Assembly (NCBI GenBank): GCA_007119795.1
Contig: SKOZ01000037.1
Span: 1 to 31,194 of the forward strand
Source: Planctomycetales bacterium
GTDB lineage: Bacteria > Planctomycetota > Planctomycetia > Pirellulales > Thermoguttaceae
Reading direction: 5' to 3'
DNA: 31,194 nt
Every line of letters starts with the position of its first letter. Position 1 is the first letter of the stretch. Of this stretch, positions 1 through 7,266 are shown in pieces. The notes beneath the pieces are model-generated. The model was not told the origin of the DNA, did no database searches, and was given only the letters and a program-made list of their open reading frames with translations. The position numbers were made by a program, and so were the translations under genes.

Positions 1-263
1 AGGTTCGCCCCCCGAAGATCCGCCTTGTTCAAGTTCACTTCCTGGAGGTTCGCGTTGCGGAGGTTTGCCCCTTGAAGGGACGCTTTGCAGAAGGTCGCCC
101 CCTGGAGGTTTGCTCCCTCGATGTTCGTTTCGTGAAGATCAACCTCGACGAGTTCCGCTTCGCTGAGGTCGAGCGCCGCCTCAGAATCCCCCTGCTTCTC
201 ACGCCACGTCTCGATGGCGTGTTTGCCGTTCTTGGCGATCTCTACGTGTTCGGGAATCGCCAT
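1..263 (-). CDS. Pentapeptide-repeat protein, C-terminus beyond window
   Basis: Reading leftwards from ATG at 263 the frame stays open to base 1, giving 87 residues of an incomplete gene. After a 30-residue lead (MAIPEHVEIAKNG...) the protein becomes a run of A(D/N)Lxx-type pentapeptides: ALDLSEAELVEVDLHETNIE, then GANLQGATFCKASLQGANLR, then NANLQEVNLNKADLRGANL. Such repeats fold into a right-handed quadrilateral beta-helix. The family covers many roles, including gyrase protection, scaffolding and unknown functions, and nothing here picks one. An SD-like AAGGAG lies about 8 bases before the ATG, which supports this start. It is the last visible gene of the minus-strand stress block that includes the Hsp20 genes. 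The missing C-terminus leaves total length and any extra domain unknown. Confidence 0.85.
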   Translation of the reverse strand, partial: MAIPEHVEIAKNGKHAIETWREKQGDSEAALDLSEAELVEVDLHETNIEGANLQGATFCKASLQGANLRNANLQEVNLNKADLRGAN

Positions 264-295
264 GGTGAACGCTCCTTGCAAGTCAGACCGACGAA

Positions 296-658
296 TTGGG
301 GGATACGGCCGCGGAGAGGATGCGTAACGTTCTGGCAGATGTCAAACAGGGAAGCGGAGACGTGGAGCAACGGATCGAGGCCTTCGGCGAGGCGGGTAAG
401 GACGCTTGGGAGGCGGCTCGCGACGACCTGGAGGAAGCTTTTCGTCGCCGGGCAAGCGCCTACCAGGATGCGCGCGAATCGCTCGAAAACGCGGGCGCTC
501 CCGAAGACGGGGTCAACGAGAACGGAAAAAAACCCGAGCGCCCCCCTCCGCCCTCGGTAGCGTCGAGCCGCCGGCTGCGGCCTAGAGAACGCAGAGGCCG
601 CGCGGCCAGCCCCGCGAATGGCCGGGGCGCCGCCTTGCCACCCATGGGCGGATTGTAG
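296..658 (+). pseudogene. Possible remnant of an sll1863-like coiled-coil stress protein
   Basis: The frame encodes about 120 residues. The recognisable part is roughly residues 15-60 (EQRIEAFGEAGKDAWEAARD, then DLEEAFRRRASAYQDA). It resembles the C-terminal helical half of small coiled-coil proteins of the sll1863 stress-response type, with their Trp-containing EDAWEDLK-like stretch. The usual N-terminal half is absent: the frame is closed by a stop at 266-268 and no SD precedes either the TTG at 296 or the ATG at 320. The tail after about residue 65 is Pro/Arg-rich and looks like read-through. It lies divergent to the pentapeptide gene with about 30 bases between them. I read it as a 5'-truncated relic. 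Chance resemblance is a real alternative. Confidence 0.35.
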
Positions 659-663
659 CGGCC

Positions 664-1149
664 CTATTTCGCCTTCACGGCAATCCGCCGCGCGGCAGAC
701 GCGCCCGTCTTCTCCGCCCGCACGGTGAGCACCCCGTTGGCGCACTCCGCCTGCATCTTGTCCGGGTCGACCCCGGCCGGCAGCGGGATCACGCGGCGGA
801 AAGCGCCGTAGCGGCTCTCGCGGTGGTAGGTGTCGCCACGGCTCCGCTCGGTCGACTCCTCCTTCTTGCCGGTGATCGTCATCTGATTGCCCGCAACGCT
901 CACGTCGACGTCCTCCGGGTCGATACCGGGCACCTCGGCGCGCACCGTCACCTCTTTGTCGGACTCGCCCACGTCGATCACCGGCATCCAGGGGCCCTCC
1001 CCTTCGCCGGACCATGCCGGCAGGGCGGATGGATCGCGCGCGAACCTTTGGAACATGCGATCCAGTTCGCCGCGAAGATTGGTCAAGGGGGGCGCCTCGC
1101 GGCCCTCGTCCCCTTGCTCCCTACCCCAGGGAATGAGATTCTTCAGCAT
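664..1149 (-). CDS. Hsp20 / alpha-crystallin small heat-shock protein (copy 1)
   Basis: A 161-residue small heat-shock protein, an ATP-independent holdase that binds unfolding proteins in the cytoplasm. A divergent N-terminal arm (residues 1-50, MLKNLIPWG...) is followed by the alpha-crystallin domain (about 55-155). Visible family features are PWMPVIDVGESDKEVTVRAE, the PGIDPEDVDV turn, the loop strand NQMTITGKKEE, and the conserved A-x-x-x-NGVL-x-V box (AECANGVLTVRAEK). The C-terminal tail ARRIAVKAK is short, and no clean I-x-I motif is seen beyond RIAV. An SD-like GGAGGT precedes the start. It is third in transcription order of three tandem, clearly diverged Hsp20 genes. A GC-rich hairpin sits in the gap just upstream. 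Confidence 0.95.
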   Translation of the reverse strand: MLKNLIPWGREQGDEGREAPPLTNLRGELDRMFQRFARDPSALPAWSGEGEGPWMPVIDVGESDKEVTVRAEVPGIDPEDVDVSVAGNQMTITGKKEESTERSRGDTYHRESRYGAFRRVIPLPAGVDPDKMQAECANGVLTVRAEKTGASAARRIAVKAK

Positions 1150-1173
1150 CGCGTACCTCCGTTCGTTTGTTGG

Positions 1174-1193
1174 GGCGGCCCCTTCGGGCCGCC
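1174..1193 (-). other. Perfect intercistronic hairpin between Hsp20 genes
   Basis: On the minus strand GGCGGCCC-GAAG-GGGCCGCC forms a perfect 8-bp stem with a GNRA-like GAAG tetraloop. It lies between the stop of Hsp20 copy 2 and the SD of copy 1. No U-tract follows (CCAACAAACG), so it is not a classical intrinsic terminator. An mRNA-stability or processing element, or a weak attenuator, is more likely. The SD of copy 1 lies outside the stem, so a simple RNA thermometer hiding the SD is not supported. Confidence 0.6.
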
Positions 1194-1215
1194 GGTCCTC
1201 GTCGAGCTCGCCGGC

Positions 1216-1620
1216 TCACTCGGCCTTGACGGCGATCTTCCGCGGCCGAGCCGACGCCCCCTTGGGCAGGTGGAGCCTCAACACTCCGTCGGCGCACTCC
1301 GCGGAAATCTTGTCCGCATCGACGGCCTCACCGATGCGGAAGGTGCGGTAGAAGTCGGCGACGCCGTACTCCCGCAGCAGAAACTGTGTCTCTGCCGGCA
1401 GCCGCTCGGCAACGCGTGCGTGGATCGTCAACAGACCGTTCTCGAAGTCGATGTCGATCTCCTCGCCCTTTGCTCCGGGCACGTCGGCCAGCACGACCAG
1501 TTCGTTTTCCTTCTCCAAGATGTCGACATTGGGGCGGTAGTAATACCCGCTGCGAGTGCTTTCGGCGGGACGCAAGTCTTGCGTCTCCGGTCGGGTCATC
1601 GTGGTTTGCTCGGTGGCCAT
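1216..1620 (-). CDS. Hsp20 / alpha-crystallin small heat-shock protein (copy 2)
   Basis: A 134-residue Hsp20-type holdase chaperone. The N-terminal arm is short (MATEQTTMTRPETQDLRPAE). The alpha-crystallin domain covers about residues 27-130: YYYRPNVDILEKENELVVLA, then DVPGAKGEEIDIDFENGLLT, with the A-x-x-x-DGVLRLHLPK box near the C-terminus. The domain ends in PRKIAVKAE. This copy keeps the PxVDI...DVPG signature more faithfully than copy 1. Its closing SARPRKI segment matches copy 3, so copies 2 and 3 look like the closer pair. A strong SD (AAGGAGG) lies about 11 bases before the ATG. It is the middle gene of the trio, and hairpins occur in the gaps on both sides. Confidence 0.95.
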   Translation of the reverse strand: MATEQTTMTRPETQDLRPAESTRSGYYYRPNVDILEKENELVVLADVPGAKGEEIDIDFENGLLTIHARVAERLPAETQFLLREYGVADFYRTFRIGEAVDADKISAECADGVLRLHLPKGASARPRKIAVKAE

Positions 1621-1727
1621 GGTCGGTAATCCTCCTTGGTTTCTGGTAGTTGTGTCCGATGACCTGTTCGCCGCCGCAACCGGCGAGAACAGAGGTGCCC
1701 AGGGCTGGGGGTGGTGTCCCGGGGAAT

Positions 1728-1752
1728 GGGGAGGGCTGGTCCGCCCTACCCC
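1728..1752 (-). other. GC-rich hairpin spanning the stop of Hsp20 copy 3
   Basis: The minus-strand RNA can pair GGGG-(bulged U)-AGGGC with GCCCU-CCCC around a six-base loop (GGACCA), giving a nine-pair stem with one bulge. The stem contains the TAG stop of Hsp20 copy 3 (1746-1748). It has no U-tract, so full termination is doubtful. With the hairpin at 1174-1193, both gaps of the Hsp20 trio carry GC stems, which suggests a shared role in tuning expression of downstream copies. Confidence 0.45.
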
Positions 1753-2210
1753 CCTCGGGGACCGCCCTGTCCCTGGCCGCCCGCGGCGACCTTGATCTTC
1801 CGCGGCCGGGCCGAGGGGGCTTTGGGAAGCTGGACCAGGAGGACACCGTCGTGCAGCTCGGCATGCACGTTGTCGGCATCCACCTCGACGGGCAGCCGCA
1901 GGACGCGGGTGAAGGTTCCCGCCGGCCGTTCCCGCCGGTGGTAGGTGACCCCATCCTCCTCGACCGCCTGGCGATCGACCTTCAGCGACAGCTCGTCGGC
2001 GACCACGGAGAGTTCGACGTCATCCTCCTTCGCACCCGGAACCTCGACCTCCACGAACAGCGCCTCCTCGTTCTCCCAGACGTTGACCGCCGGCTGGAAG
2101 CGTGGGGCGGCTCTCGGAGCGTTGCCCAGAAAGCCCGTCAGCAGGCGATCCACCTCATCGCGCAACTGCTGGACGGGATACGGCGACCGTTCCAAGTCAA
2201 ACATCATCAT
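1746..2210 (-). CDS. Hsp20 / alpha-crystallin small heat-shock protein (copy 3)
   Basis: About 154 residues, and first of the Hsp20 trio in transcription order. Three consecutive ATGs (2210, 2207, 2204) follow an excellent SD (GGAGG). Spacing favours the second or third, and the longest is given here. A longer frame to 2369 exists, but its extra N-terminus is not Hsp20-like and lies inside the ligase remnant. The alpha-crystallin domain spans about residues 38-145: FQPAVNVWENEEALFVEVEV, PGAKEDDVEL, and AELHDGVLLVQLPKAPSARP. The tail is a Gly/Gln-rich extension (GGQGQGGPRGG). The start overlaps the last codons of the ligase remnant frame in an ATGA-like arrangement, so translation coupled to the upstream frame is possible. 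Confidence 0.93.
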   Translation of the reverse strand: MMMFDLERSPYPVQQLRDEVDRLLTGFLGNAPRAAPRFQPAVNVWENEEALFVEVEVPGAKEDDVELSVVADELSLKVDRQAVEEDGVTYHRRERPAGTFTRVLRLPVEVDADNVHAELHDGVLLVQLPKAPSARPRKIKVAAGGQGQGGPRGG

Positions 2211-2578
2211 CTTCCTCCGTTCTTCAGATTCCAACGCAGGGGCGAACCCCCTTCGATTGCACCGTGCGGTCCGTTGCCGCGTACCTCCTCGGGCCACCGG
2301 CGTCGCCGGCGACTGTTCCGTATCCATTCGGTGGAGCAAACCTTGTGCCACGGCTTGAACTGGCGACACACGACAATGCCGTCGATCTCATAAGAGAGTT
2401 TTTCGCGCTGCGCCGCCAGCCGCTCAAAAAACCTGCCGATCTCTACATAATAGAGATAGTCGTGGTGCGCAATTTCTTCCCGCAACGCCTCCACTTCGCG
2501 GTGCGCTTCTTCGCGGGAGGTGTCTCCAACCGGCCTGAACTCCCTTCGGGAATGCCCCTTGAAATCGCGTTTGCCCAT
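2207..2578 (-). pseudogene. Internally deleted remnant of NAD-dependent DNA ligase (ligA)
   Basis: A 123-residue frame joins two separate landmarks of LigA. Residues about 28-45 (EALREEIAHHDYLYYVE) match the N-terminal Ia domain, which grips NMN of NAD. Residues about 47-70 (FFERLAAQREKLSYEIDGIV) match the stretch ending in the nucleotidyltransferase YEIDGVV motif. In intact ligases of about 670 residues these lie some 250 residues apart and flank the adenylated lysine motif KxDG, which is absent here. The OB, zinc, HhH and BRCT parts are missing, and the end is Arg-rich and unrecognisable. The frame starts 7 bases after the polX stop with an SD-like GAGG, and it overlaps the Hsp20 start. It cannot be an active ligase. 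A retained small protein is possible but unlikely. Confidence 0.7.
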
Positions 2579-2584
2579 CTTGCC

Positions 2585-4306
2585 TCAACTCCGCTTGAGG
2601 AGTGTCTTCAATGCGCCCCAGCTTCGGGTATTGATCACGTCGTTAGGTTCCAGCCAGCCGCGGCGGGCCTGGTCAATGCCGTAACGGATGTAATCCAGGC
2701 CGGCCGCTATGTGTGCATCGGTGGAAATCGCCATTTTCACACCCATGTCCTTGGCCAGCTTGCAGTAGGTATCGCTCAGGTCCAACCGGTCGGGCTGGGC
2801 ATTGAGCTCCAAGAAACACCCCCGCTGCAGGGCGCCCTCCAGGATTCGTTCCACGTTGAGGGCGGTTGGCCCGCGCTGGCCGATCATCCGTCCGGTGGGG
2901 TGTGCCAGAATGTTCATTCGCGGGTTGTCCATCGCCCGAAGGACTCGCTCCGTCTGCTTGTCATCCGGCAGATCGAACTTCGAATGGATGGAGCAGACCA
3001 CCACGTCCAATTCCGCAAGGATGTCGTCCTCCAGGTCCAGCGACCCGTCCTCGAGGATATCGCATTCGATCCCCTTGAGAAGGCGGCACGTGCCCGACGT
3101 ATCGTTAAGTCGATCGATTTCCAGGATTTGGCGGCGGAGGCGCCGTCCGTCCAAGCCGTGGGCAACGGTCAGCCGCTTGGAGTGTTCGGTAACGGCCAGG
3201 TAGTGGTAGCCTTGATGTCTGGCGGCTTCGGCCATTGCTTCAAGCGTATGCCTGCCGTCACTGGCCTTGGTGTGGCAGTGCAGGTCGCCGCGGAGATCCC
3301 GGCGCGTGATGAGCCTGGGAAGCGCCCCCTTTTCGGCCACTTCGATCTCCCCACGATTCTCGCGCATCTCGGGCTCGATGTACGGTAAGCCGACTGTGTC
3401 ATAGACATCCTCTTCGGTTCGTCCCGCGACCCGGGAGTTGCCGCGAAAGACACCGTACTCGTTGATCGTGAGCTGGCGGCTCACGCCGCGCTTGCGCACA
3501 GCGATGTTGTGGGCCTTCGACCCCGTGAAATAGTGCAGCGCTGCGCCGTACGAGACCTCGGCCACCACGCGGAGGTCCACCTGCAGGCCGGAGCGGAGCC
3601 TTACCGTCGAACGCGTCGTCCCCTTCGTCACCACCTCCTCGATTTCTTCATAGGCAACGAGGCGTTCCATCACCGGAGAACCTCGCTTGCAGGTGGCCAG
3701 GATGTCCAGATCGCCGACCGTCTCCTTGCGCCGGCGGTAGCTGCCCGCGATCACCACCTGCTTGACTCCGTCGACGTCCCGCAGATACTCGAGCAGGGTT
3801 TCGGCGATCTCTTCGACCTCGGTAAGTCGCAACCGCTTCTCGCCGTTGCGGTGTTTCTTCAGCTCATCGAGGATCTTCCGCTCCGTTTTCGGCCCCAATC
3901 CTTCCAGCTTCCGGAGGTCGCCTCGCCCGGCCGCGGCAGCCAGGCCTTCACGGTCGTGGATACCCAGTTCGTCGTGTAGCGTCTTGACGCGCTTCGGGCC
4001 CAGGTTCGGCAGCGTGAGCAGGTCGCCCAGTTGGCCCGGAACCTTCTTTTTCAGCTTCTCCAGCTGCCGGAGCGACCCCGTGCGCGCGATCTCCTCGACC
4101 TTCTGGGCCATACTGGCTCCGATACCGGGGAGCGCGCTCAGGTCGGCGTCGTCCGCGACCATATCGGCAACGTTGCGCGGCAGCCCCTCGATGGCACGGG
4201 CGGCATCGCGGTAGGCGCGCACCCGAAACTCGTTGGCGCCGTCGATCTCCAGGAGGTCGGCCAGGGTGCTGAGAATCTGGGAGATATCGGTATTGTGTAC
4301 GGGCAT
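2585..4306 (-). CDS. polX: Family X DNA polymerase with PHP exonuclease domain (PolX)
   Basis: A 573-residue bacterial PolX, a gap-filling DNA repair polymerase fused to a PHP phosphoesterase with 3'-5' exonuclease or end-processing activity. Order of parts: 8-kDa-like and HhH region (1-150, with LPGIGASMAQKV and LEGLGPKTERKI); pol-beta palm with GSYRRRKETVGDLDI (Asp199 and Asp201) and the third acid in GLQVDLRVV (Asp244); PHP domain from 337 with DLHCHTKASDG (His343, His345, Asp350), TEH (375), GIECDI (Glu414), SIHSKFD (His441), AHPTGR (His469) and STDAH (530-532). All metal ligands look intact and the length is typical. The start MPVHNTDI is the family norm. A longer frame to 4774 was rejected because its extra residues are low complexity. 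The SD is weak. The neighbour downstream is a ligase remnant. Confidence 0.96.
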   Translation of the reverse strand: MPVHNTDISQILSTLADLLEIDGANEFRVRAYRDAARAIEGLPRNVADMVADDADLSALPGIGASMAQKVEEIARTGSLRQLEKLKKKVPGQLGDLLTLPNLGPKRVKTLHDELGIHDREGLAAAAGRGDLRKLEGLGPKTERKILDELKKHRNGEKRLRLTEVEEIAETLLEYLRDVDGVKQVVIAGSYRRRKETVGDLDILATCKRGSPVMERLVAYEEIEEVVTKGTTRSTVRLRSGLQVDLRVVAEVSYGAALHYFTGSKAHNIAVRKRGVSRQLTINEYGVFRGNSRVAGRTEEDVYDTVGLPYIEPEMRENRGEIEVAEKGALPRLITRRDLRGDLHCHTKASDGRHTLEAMAEAARHQGYHYLAVTEHSKRLTVAHGLDGRRLRRQILEIDRLNDTSGTCRLLKGIECDILEDGSLDLEDDILAELDVVVCSIHSKFDLPDDKQTERVLRAMDNPRMNILAHPTGRMIGQRGPTALNVERILEGALQRGCFLELNAQPDRLDLSDTYCKLAKDMGVKMAISTDAHIAAGLDYIRYGIDQARRGWLEPNDVINTRSWGALKTLLKRS

Positions 4307-4451
4307 AGCGAGTTGTGCGTTGGATTGACGCCATGCCCCGTGCTGCACTTCATGTGCCAAAACGGATGCATCGCAAGTCGCTTTACCGGAGCCTTCGCCC
4401 ATCGAGGTTCTGCCGGCGTCGGGGGAAGCAAACGGTATGTGAGCGCGGGGG

Positions 4452-4497
4452 GACAGGCTTGTGGAGACATTTTGTCGGGGCCGGTAGACAGCCTGTC
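4452..4497. repeat. Inverted repeat between cfa and polX
   Basis: GACAGGCT (4452-4459) and AGCCTGTC (4490-4497) are perfect 8-bp inverted copies 30 bases apart, in the 281-base gap between the cfa stop and the polX start. It could be an operator-like site or a loose RNA stem. No promoter was recognised next to it. Confidence 0.3.
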
Positions 4498-4587
4498 GCA
4501 ACGGCTGGACCGGGCGGGCGGGTCCGGCGCGGAGTCTGCCCGCGGCGGGGCCTCCGTAGCAGTCGTGTGGCCGCGAGCGGGAAAGGG

Positions 4588-5715
4588 TCAGCTGCGGACG
4601 GCGCTGTATCCGCCTGGAACACCGCGGGGGGAGAAAACGATCTGCCAGAGTTGGTTCGTGCGGGCGCGGAAGGCGCCGGCACAGGAGAGAAGGTAGTATC
4701 GCCACATGCGCTGGAAGCGACGGTCGTAGCGGTGCTGCAAACGCCCCCAGTTCTCCTCGAGACGGTGGTGCCAATGGAGCAGGGTGTTGTCGTAGTGGGC
4801 ACCGAGATTCTGCCAGTCCTCCATGACGAGTCGCTCTTCCGCCGCCGCCATGACCTGGGCGGCCGCGGGCAGCTGCGAATTGGGGAAGATGTAGCGGGCC
4901 AGCCAGGGGTCTGGCCCCCGGGACGGAGCCTGCACGCCGATCGATTGCAGGAGGAAAAGGCCGTCTTCTTCGCGGAGCAGGCGCCGTACGACCTCGAAGA
5001 AGGTGGCGTAGTTTTTCGGGCCCACGTGCTCGAACATCCCCAGCGAAAAGATGCGGTCGAACACGCCCCGCAAGCTACGGTAACCCTCTTGGCGAATCTC
5101 CACGGGGAGACCGCGGCAGAGTTCTCGTGCCAGGCGGGCCTGCTCTTGGGAAATGGTGACACCGACTACCTCCACGCCGTACCGCTCGGCGGCGAACTGG
5201 GCGGCCCCCCCGAAGCCGCAGCCGATGTCCAGCACGCGCATGCCCTCCCGCAGGCCCAGCTTGCGGCACACCAGATCGAGCTTGGCCTCCTGGGCTGCCT
5301 CGAGCGAATCGGCACCCTCCCAATAGGCCCCACTGTAGATCAGCCGCCGGTCGAGCATCGCCTGGAAGAGGTCGTTGCCCAGGTCGTAGTGCTGTCGCGC
5401 CACGCGCACGGCCCGGTGGGCGGTCTGAGGGTTCGTGAGCCGCGTCTTGAGCATGGCCGTGAGCGCCGACCAGGAGTGGAGCTGCTGGTCGAGGCCGGCA
5501 TGCAGCACGCGGAAGAAGAACTCGTCGAGCCGCGCGCAGTCCCACCAGCCGTCCATGTAGCTTTCGCCGAGTGCCAGCGACCCTCCGGAGAGGACAGTCG
5601 GAAACAGCCGTTCGTCGTGCACCGTAATGTCGTGATGACGGCTGCCGCCGATGCGGACATCGGCCGCCGTCAGGAGGTTCTCAATGTAGGCTCGAGCCGT
5701 GGATACCTTGCTCAC
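4588..5715 (-). CDS. cfa: Cyclopropane-fatty-acyl-phospholipid synthase family methyltransferase
   Basis: A 375-residue protein collinear with E. coli Cfa, which moves a methylene from S-adenosylmethionine onto cis double bonds of membrane phospholipid acyl chains. Landmarks: LGESYMDGWWDC (49-60), HYDLGNDLFQ (109-118), SAM-binding VLDIGCGFGGAA (161-172), GVTISQEQ, GMFEHVGPKNY (226-236, acidic Glu229), RYIFPNSQLP, VMEDWQNLGAHYDNTL (298-311, Tyr308) and CAGAFRARTNQLWQIVFS. Two positions of the bicarbonate pocket differ from E. coli: Gly129 replaces the Cys in YSCAYW, and Gln257 replaces the His in LHTIG. The start is GTG with GGAGGT eight bases upstream; a longer ATG frame to 5754 lacks this. 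A lipid modification role in stress fits the island, but the exact reaction is uncertain given the changes. Confidence 0.9.
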   Translation of the reverse strand: MSKVSTARAYIENLLTAADVRIGGSRHHDITVHDERLFPTVLSGGSLALGESYMDGWWDCARLDEFFFRVLHAGLDQQLHSWSALTAMLKTRLTNPQTAHRAVRVARQHYDLGNDLFQAMLDRRLIYSGAYWEGADSLEAAQEAKLDLVCRKLGLREGMRVLDIGCGFGGAAQFAAERYGVEVVGVTISQEQARLARELCRGLPVEIRQEGYRSLRGVFDRIFSLGMFEHVGPKNYATFFEVVRRLLREEDGLFLLQSIGVQAPSRGPDPWLARYIFPNSQLPAAAQVMAAAEERLVMEDWQNLGAHYDNTLLHWHHRLEENWGRLQHRYDRRFQRMWRYYLLSCAGAFRARTNQLWQIVFSPRGVPGGYSAVRS

Positions 5716-5829
5716 CCGACCATACCTCCACCGAAAAGGAAGTGACCTTCCCACCTCTCCTCCGGGGCGCTTCTCGGCGCCGTGGAGCCGCTTCCGGAAA
5801 AGCCATGCCCGCCCCTTATTCTCCGCCGC

Positions 5830-6495
5830 TCATTTCGCTACCAGTAATTGGTCGTCGACCCCGATGACACCGAAGGTATTCAGGGCCGTCTGGTAGGCTG
5901 CCTTGCGGGCCGACCAGTCGGGAACCGCCCCGCTAAGCCGGACGACGCCGTTGGCTACGCGCACCTCGATGGCTTTATCGTTGATCGTCGGGTTTCTTTT
6001 CAGGGCGTTCACCACCATTTCGGAGATGATCTCGTCGGAGGTGTCCTTCGTCGGGACGCAGGCCAGCTTGTCGACGATCGCCGTGACGCCCGTCAACTCC
6101 GAAATGAGCGCCTCGGCATGCGCCTTCTTCCAAACCGCATCCACGGACCCCTCGAGGGTGACGATGCCGTTCTCGACGCCGACGCGCACGTGCTCGGCGT
6201 CGAGGGAAGAGTTCCATTCCAGCAGCTTCTCGATGCTGGATCGGATCTGCTCGTCGCTGGGCGCCGTCACGCTGCTGGGGTGCTTGACCTTGAGCTCGTT
6301 TTCCAGGGCGGTGACTCCCGCCACCGCCAGGGCGTCGGTTGCTGCGAAATGCCGCGCGCTCAAGTTCGGCACGCTGCCGCGCAGCACGACCTTCCCGTCG
6401 TGGACGTCAACGTGGACGTCCGCTGCATTCACCCGGGCGTCCCAGTAGAGTTGATCGACCACGTCCTTCTTGATCTCTTCCGCATCGCGTGCCAT
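5830..6495 (-). CDS. Triple BON-domain protein (paralogue 1)
   Basis: A 221-residue protein made of three BON domains in a row (about 5-75, 80-150 and 155-221). Each shows the strand-turn VHDGKVVLRGSVPN, VENGIVTLEGSVD or VANGVVRLSGAVPDW, followed by helix and AL(E/D)xxGV. BON domains are thought to bind phospholipid or other hydrophobic ligands and are best known from periplasmic OsmY. Here there is no signal peptide (MARDAEEIKKDVVDQLYWD), so the protein is probably cytoplasmic. The start chosen is the second of two close ATGs because AAGGAG sits seven bases before it; the longer frame to 6567 has no matching SD. It is a close paralogue of the next gene and of the gene at 10863, with the shared opening IK(K/R/Q)DVVD(Q/S)LxWDxR. 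Confidence 0.92.
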   Translation of the reverse strand: MARDAEEIKKDVVDQLYWDARVNAADVHVDVHDGKVVLRGSVPNLSARHFAATDALAVAGVTALENELKVKHPSSVTAPSDEQIRSSIEKLLEWNSSLDAEHVRVGVENGIVTLEGSVDAVWKKAHAEALISELTGVTAIVDKLACVPTKDTSDEIISEMVVNALKRNPTINDKAIEVRVANGVVRLSGAVPDWSARKAAYQTALNTFGVIGVDDQLLVAK

Positions 6496-6556
6496 CGGCA
6501 TGCTCCTTGGGAGGGGGCAATCCGGTATCCTCATGTTCACGAAGCACCTGGTTTCC

Positions 6557-6595
6557 GGCGCGGCCACCTGCGCGGCCGCCGCGGCCGTGGGCGCC
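6557..6595 (-). other. Branched GC-rich stem between the two BON genes
   Basis: Just beyond the stop of BON paralogue 2, GGCGC pairs with GCGCC, then CCAC with GTGG across a two-base bulge, and an inner GGCC/GGCC hairpin closes a five-base loop. There is no U-tract. It may slow transcription or protect the 3' end of the upstream cistron. Confidence 0.35.
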
Positions 6596-6597
6596 TC

Positions 6598-7266
6598 CTA
6601 GGGCGCCGCGACGTCGATGTAGTCGTGGATCTCTGCAACGCCGGGGGTGTACAATGCCGCTTCATAGGCAGCACCGCGCGAGGCCCACGTGGGGGCGGTA
6701 CCCGTGAGCGTGACCGCCCCCTTCTCCACCCGCACGTTGACGGCGCCCGGTTCGAGAAGGGGACTGCGGTCCATGGCCGCCGTGATTTCGGCGGCGATCT
6801 CCTTGTCGAGGTAGTCCCCCTTGGGGGTAATGGCCAACTTGTTTTCCACCGCCGTCACCCCCGCCACGTTGCGCGCGAGGCGCTCGGCCAGGTGTTTCTT
6901 CCAGTAGGCGTCCATCGTCCCCTCCAGCGAGACCCTGCCGTCCTGTACGCTGACATTCACGGATGCCACGTCGAGGTCGGGGCTCCACTTGAGCAGTTGC
7001 TCGGTCCTCTCCCGGATCTCGAAATCCGAGGGTACGGTAGTTTCCGGGGGGTGCTGGACTTCGAGGGAGCATTCCACGGAACGGACCCCCGAAATCGCCA
7101 GGGCGTCGTCCACGGCCGCTTGTCGCGCCGGCAGGGAAGGTACACTGCCGGTCAGGGAGACGCGGCCGTCCTCCAGCGAGACCTGGATGTTTGAGGCGTC
7201 CAGGCGATCGTCCCAGTAGAGGGAGTCCACGACGTCGCGCTTGATCCGCTCGTCGGAGCCTGCCAT
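6598..7266 (-). CDS. Triple BON-domain protein (paralogue 2)
   Basis: A 222-residue protein with the same three-BON layout as its neighbour: LEDGRVSLTGSVPSLPARQA near residue 40, VQDGRVSLEGTMDAYWKKHL near 115 and VEKGAVTLTGTAPTWASRGA near 190. The second domain ends with the YWKK/LWKK helix shared by all three paralogues. No signal peptide or membrane segment is seen, so a cytoplasmic location is likely. The ATG at 7266 is preceded by AGAAGGG. It is upstream of paralogue 1 on the same strand with a 102-base gap and was probably produced by tandem duplication. Precise function is unknown. Family knowledge suggests lipid or hydrophobic-ligand binding under osmotic or envelope stress. Confidence 0.92.
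   Translation of the reverse strand: MAGSDERIKRDVVDSLYWDDRLDASNIQVSLEDGRVSLTGSVPSLPARQAAVDDALAISGVRSVECSLEVQHPPETTVPSDFEIRERTEQLLKWSPDLDVASVNVSVQDGRVSLEGTMDAYWKKHLAERLARNVAGVTAVENKLAITPKGDYLDKEIAAEITAAMDRSPLLEPGAVNVRVEKGAVTLTGTAPTWASRGAAYEAALYTPGVAEIHDYIDVAAP

Noticed and set aside
242..1015. 257-residue minus-strand frame
   Set aside because: It overlaps Hsp20 copy 1 in another frame, is Arg/Gly-rich and has no family likeness; a GC-driven shadow.
823..1629. Plus-strand 268-residue frame across Hsp20 copies 1 and 2
   Set aside because: Antisense to two clear Hsp20 genes, with no SD and no homology.
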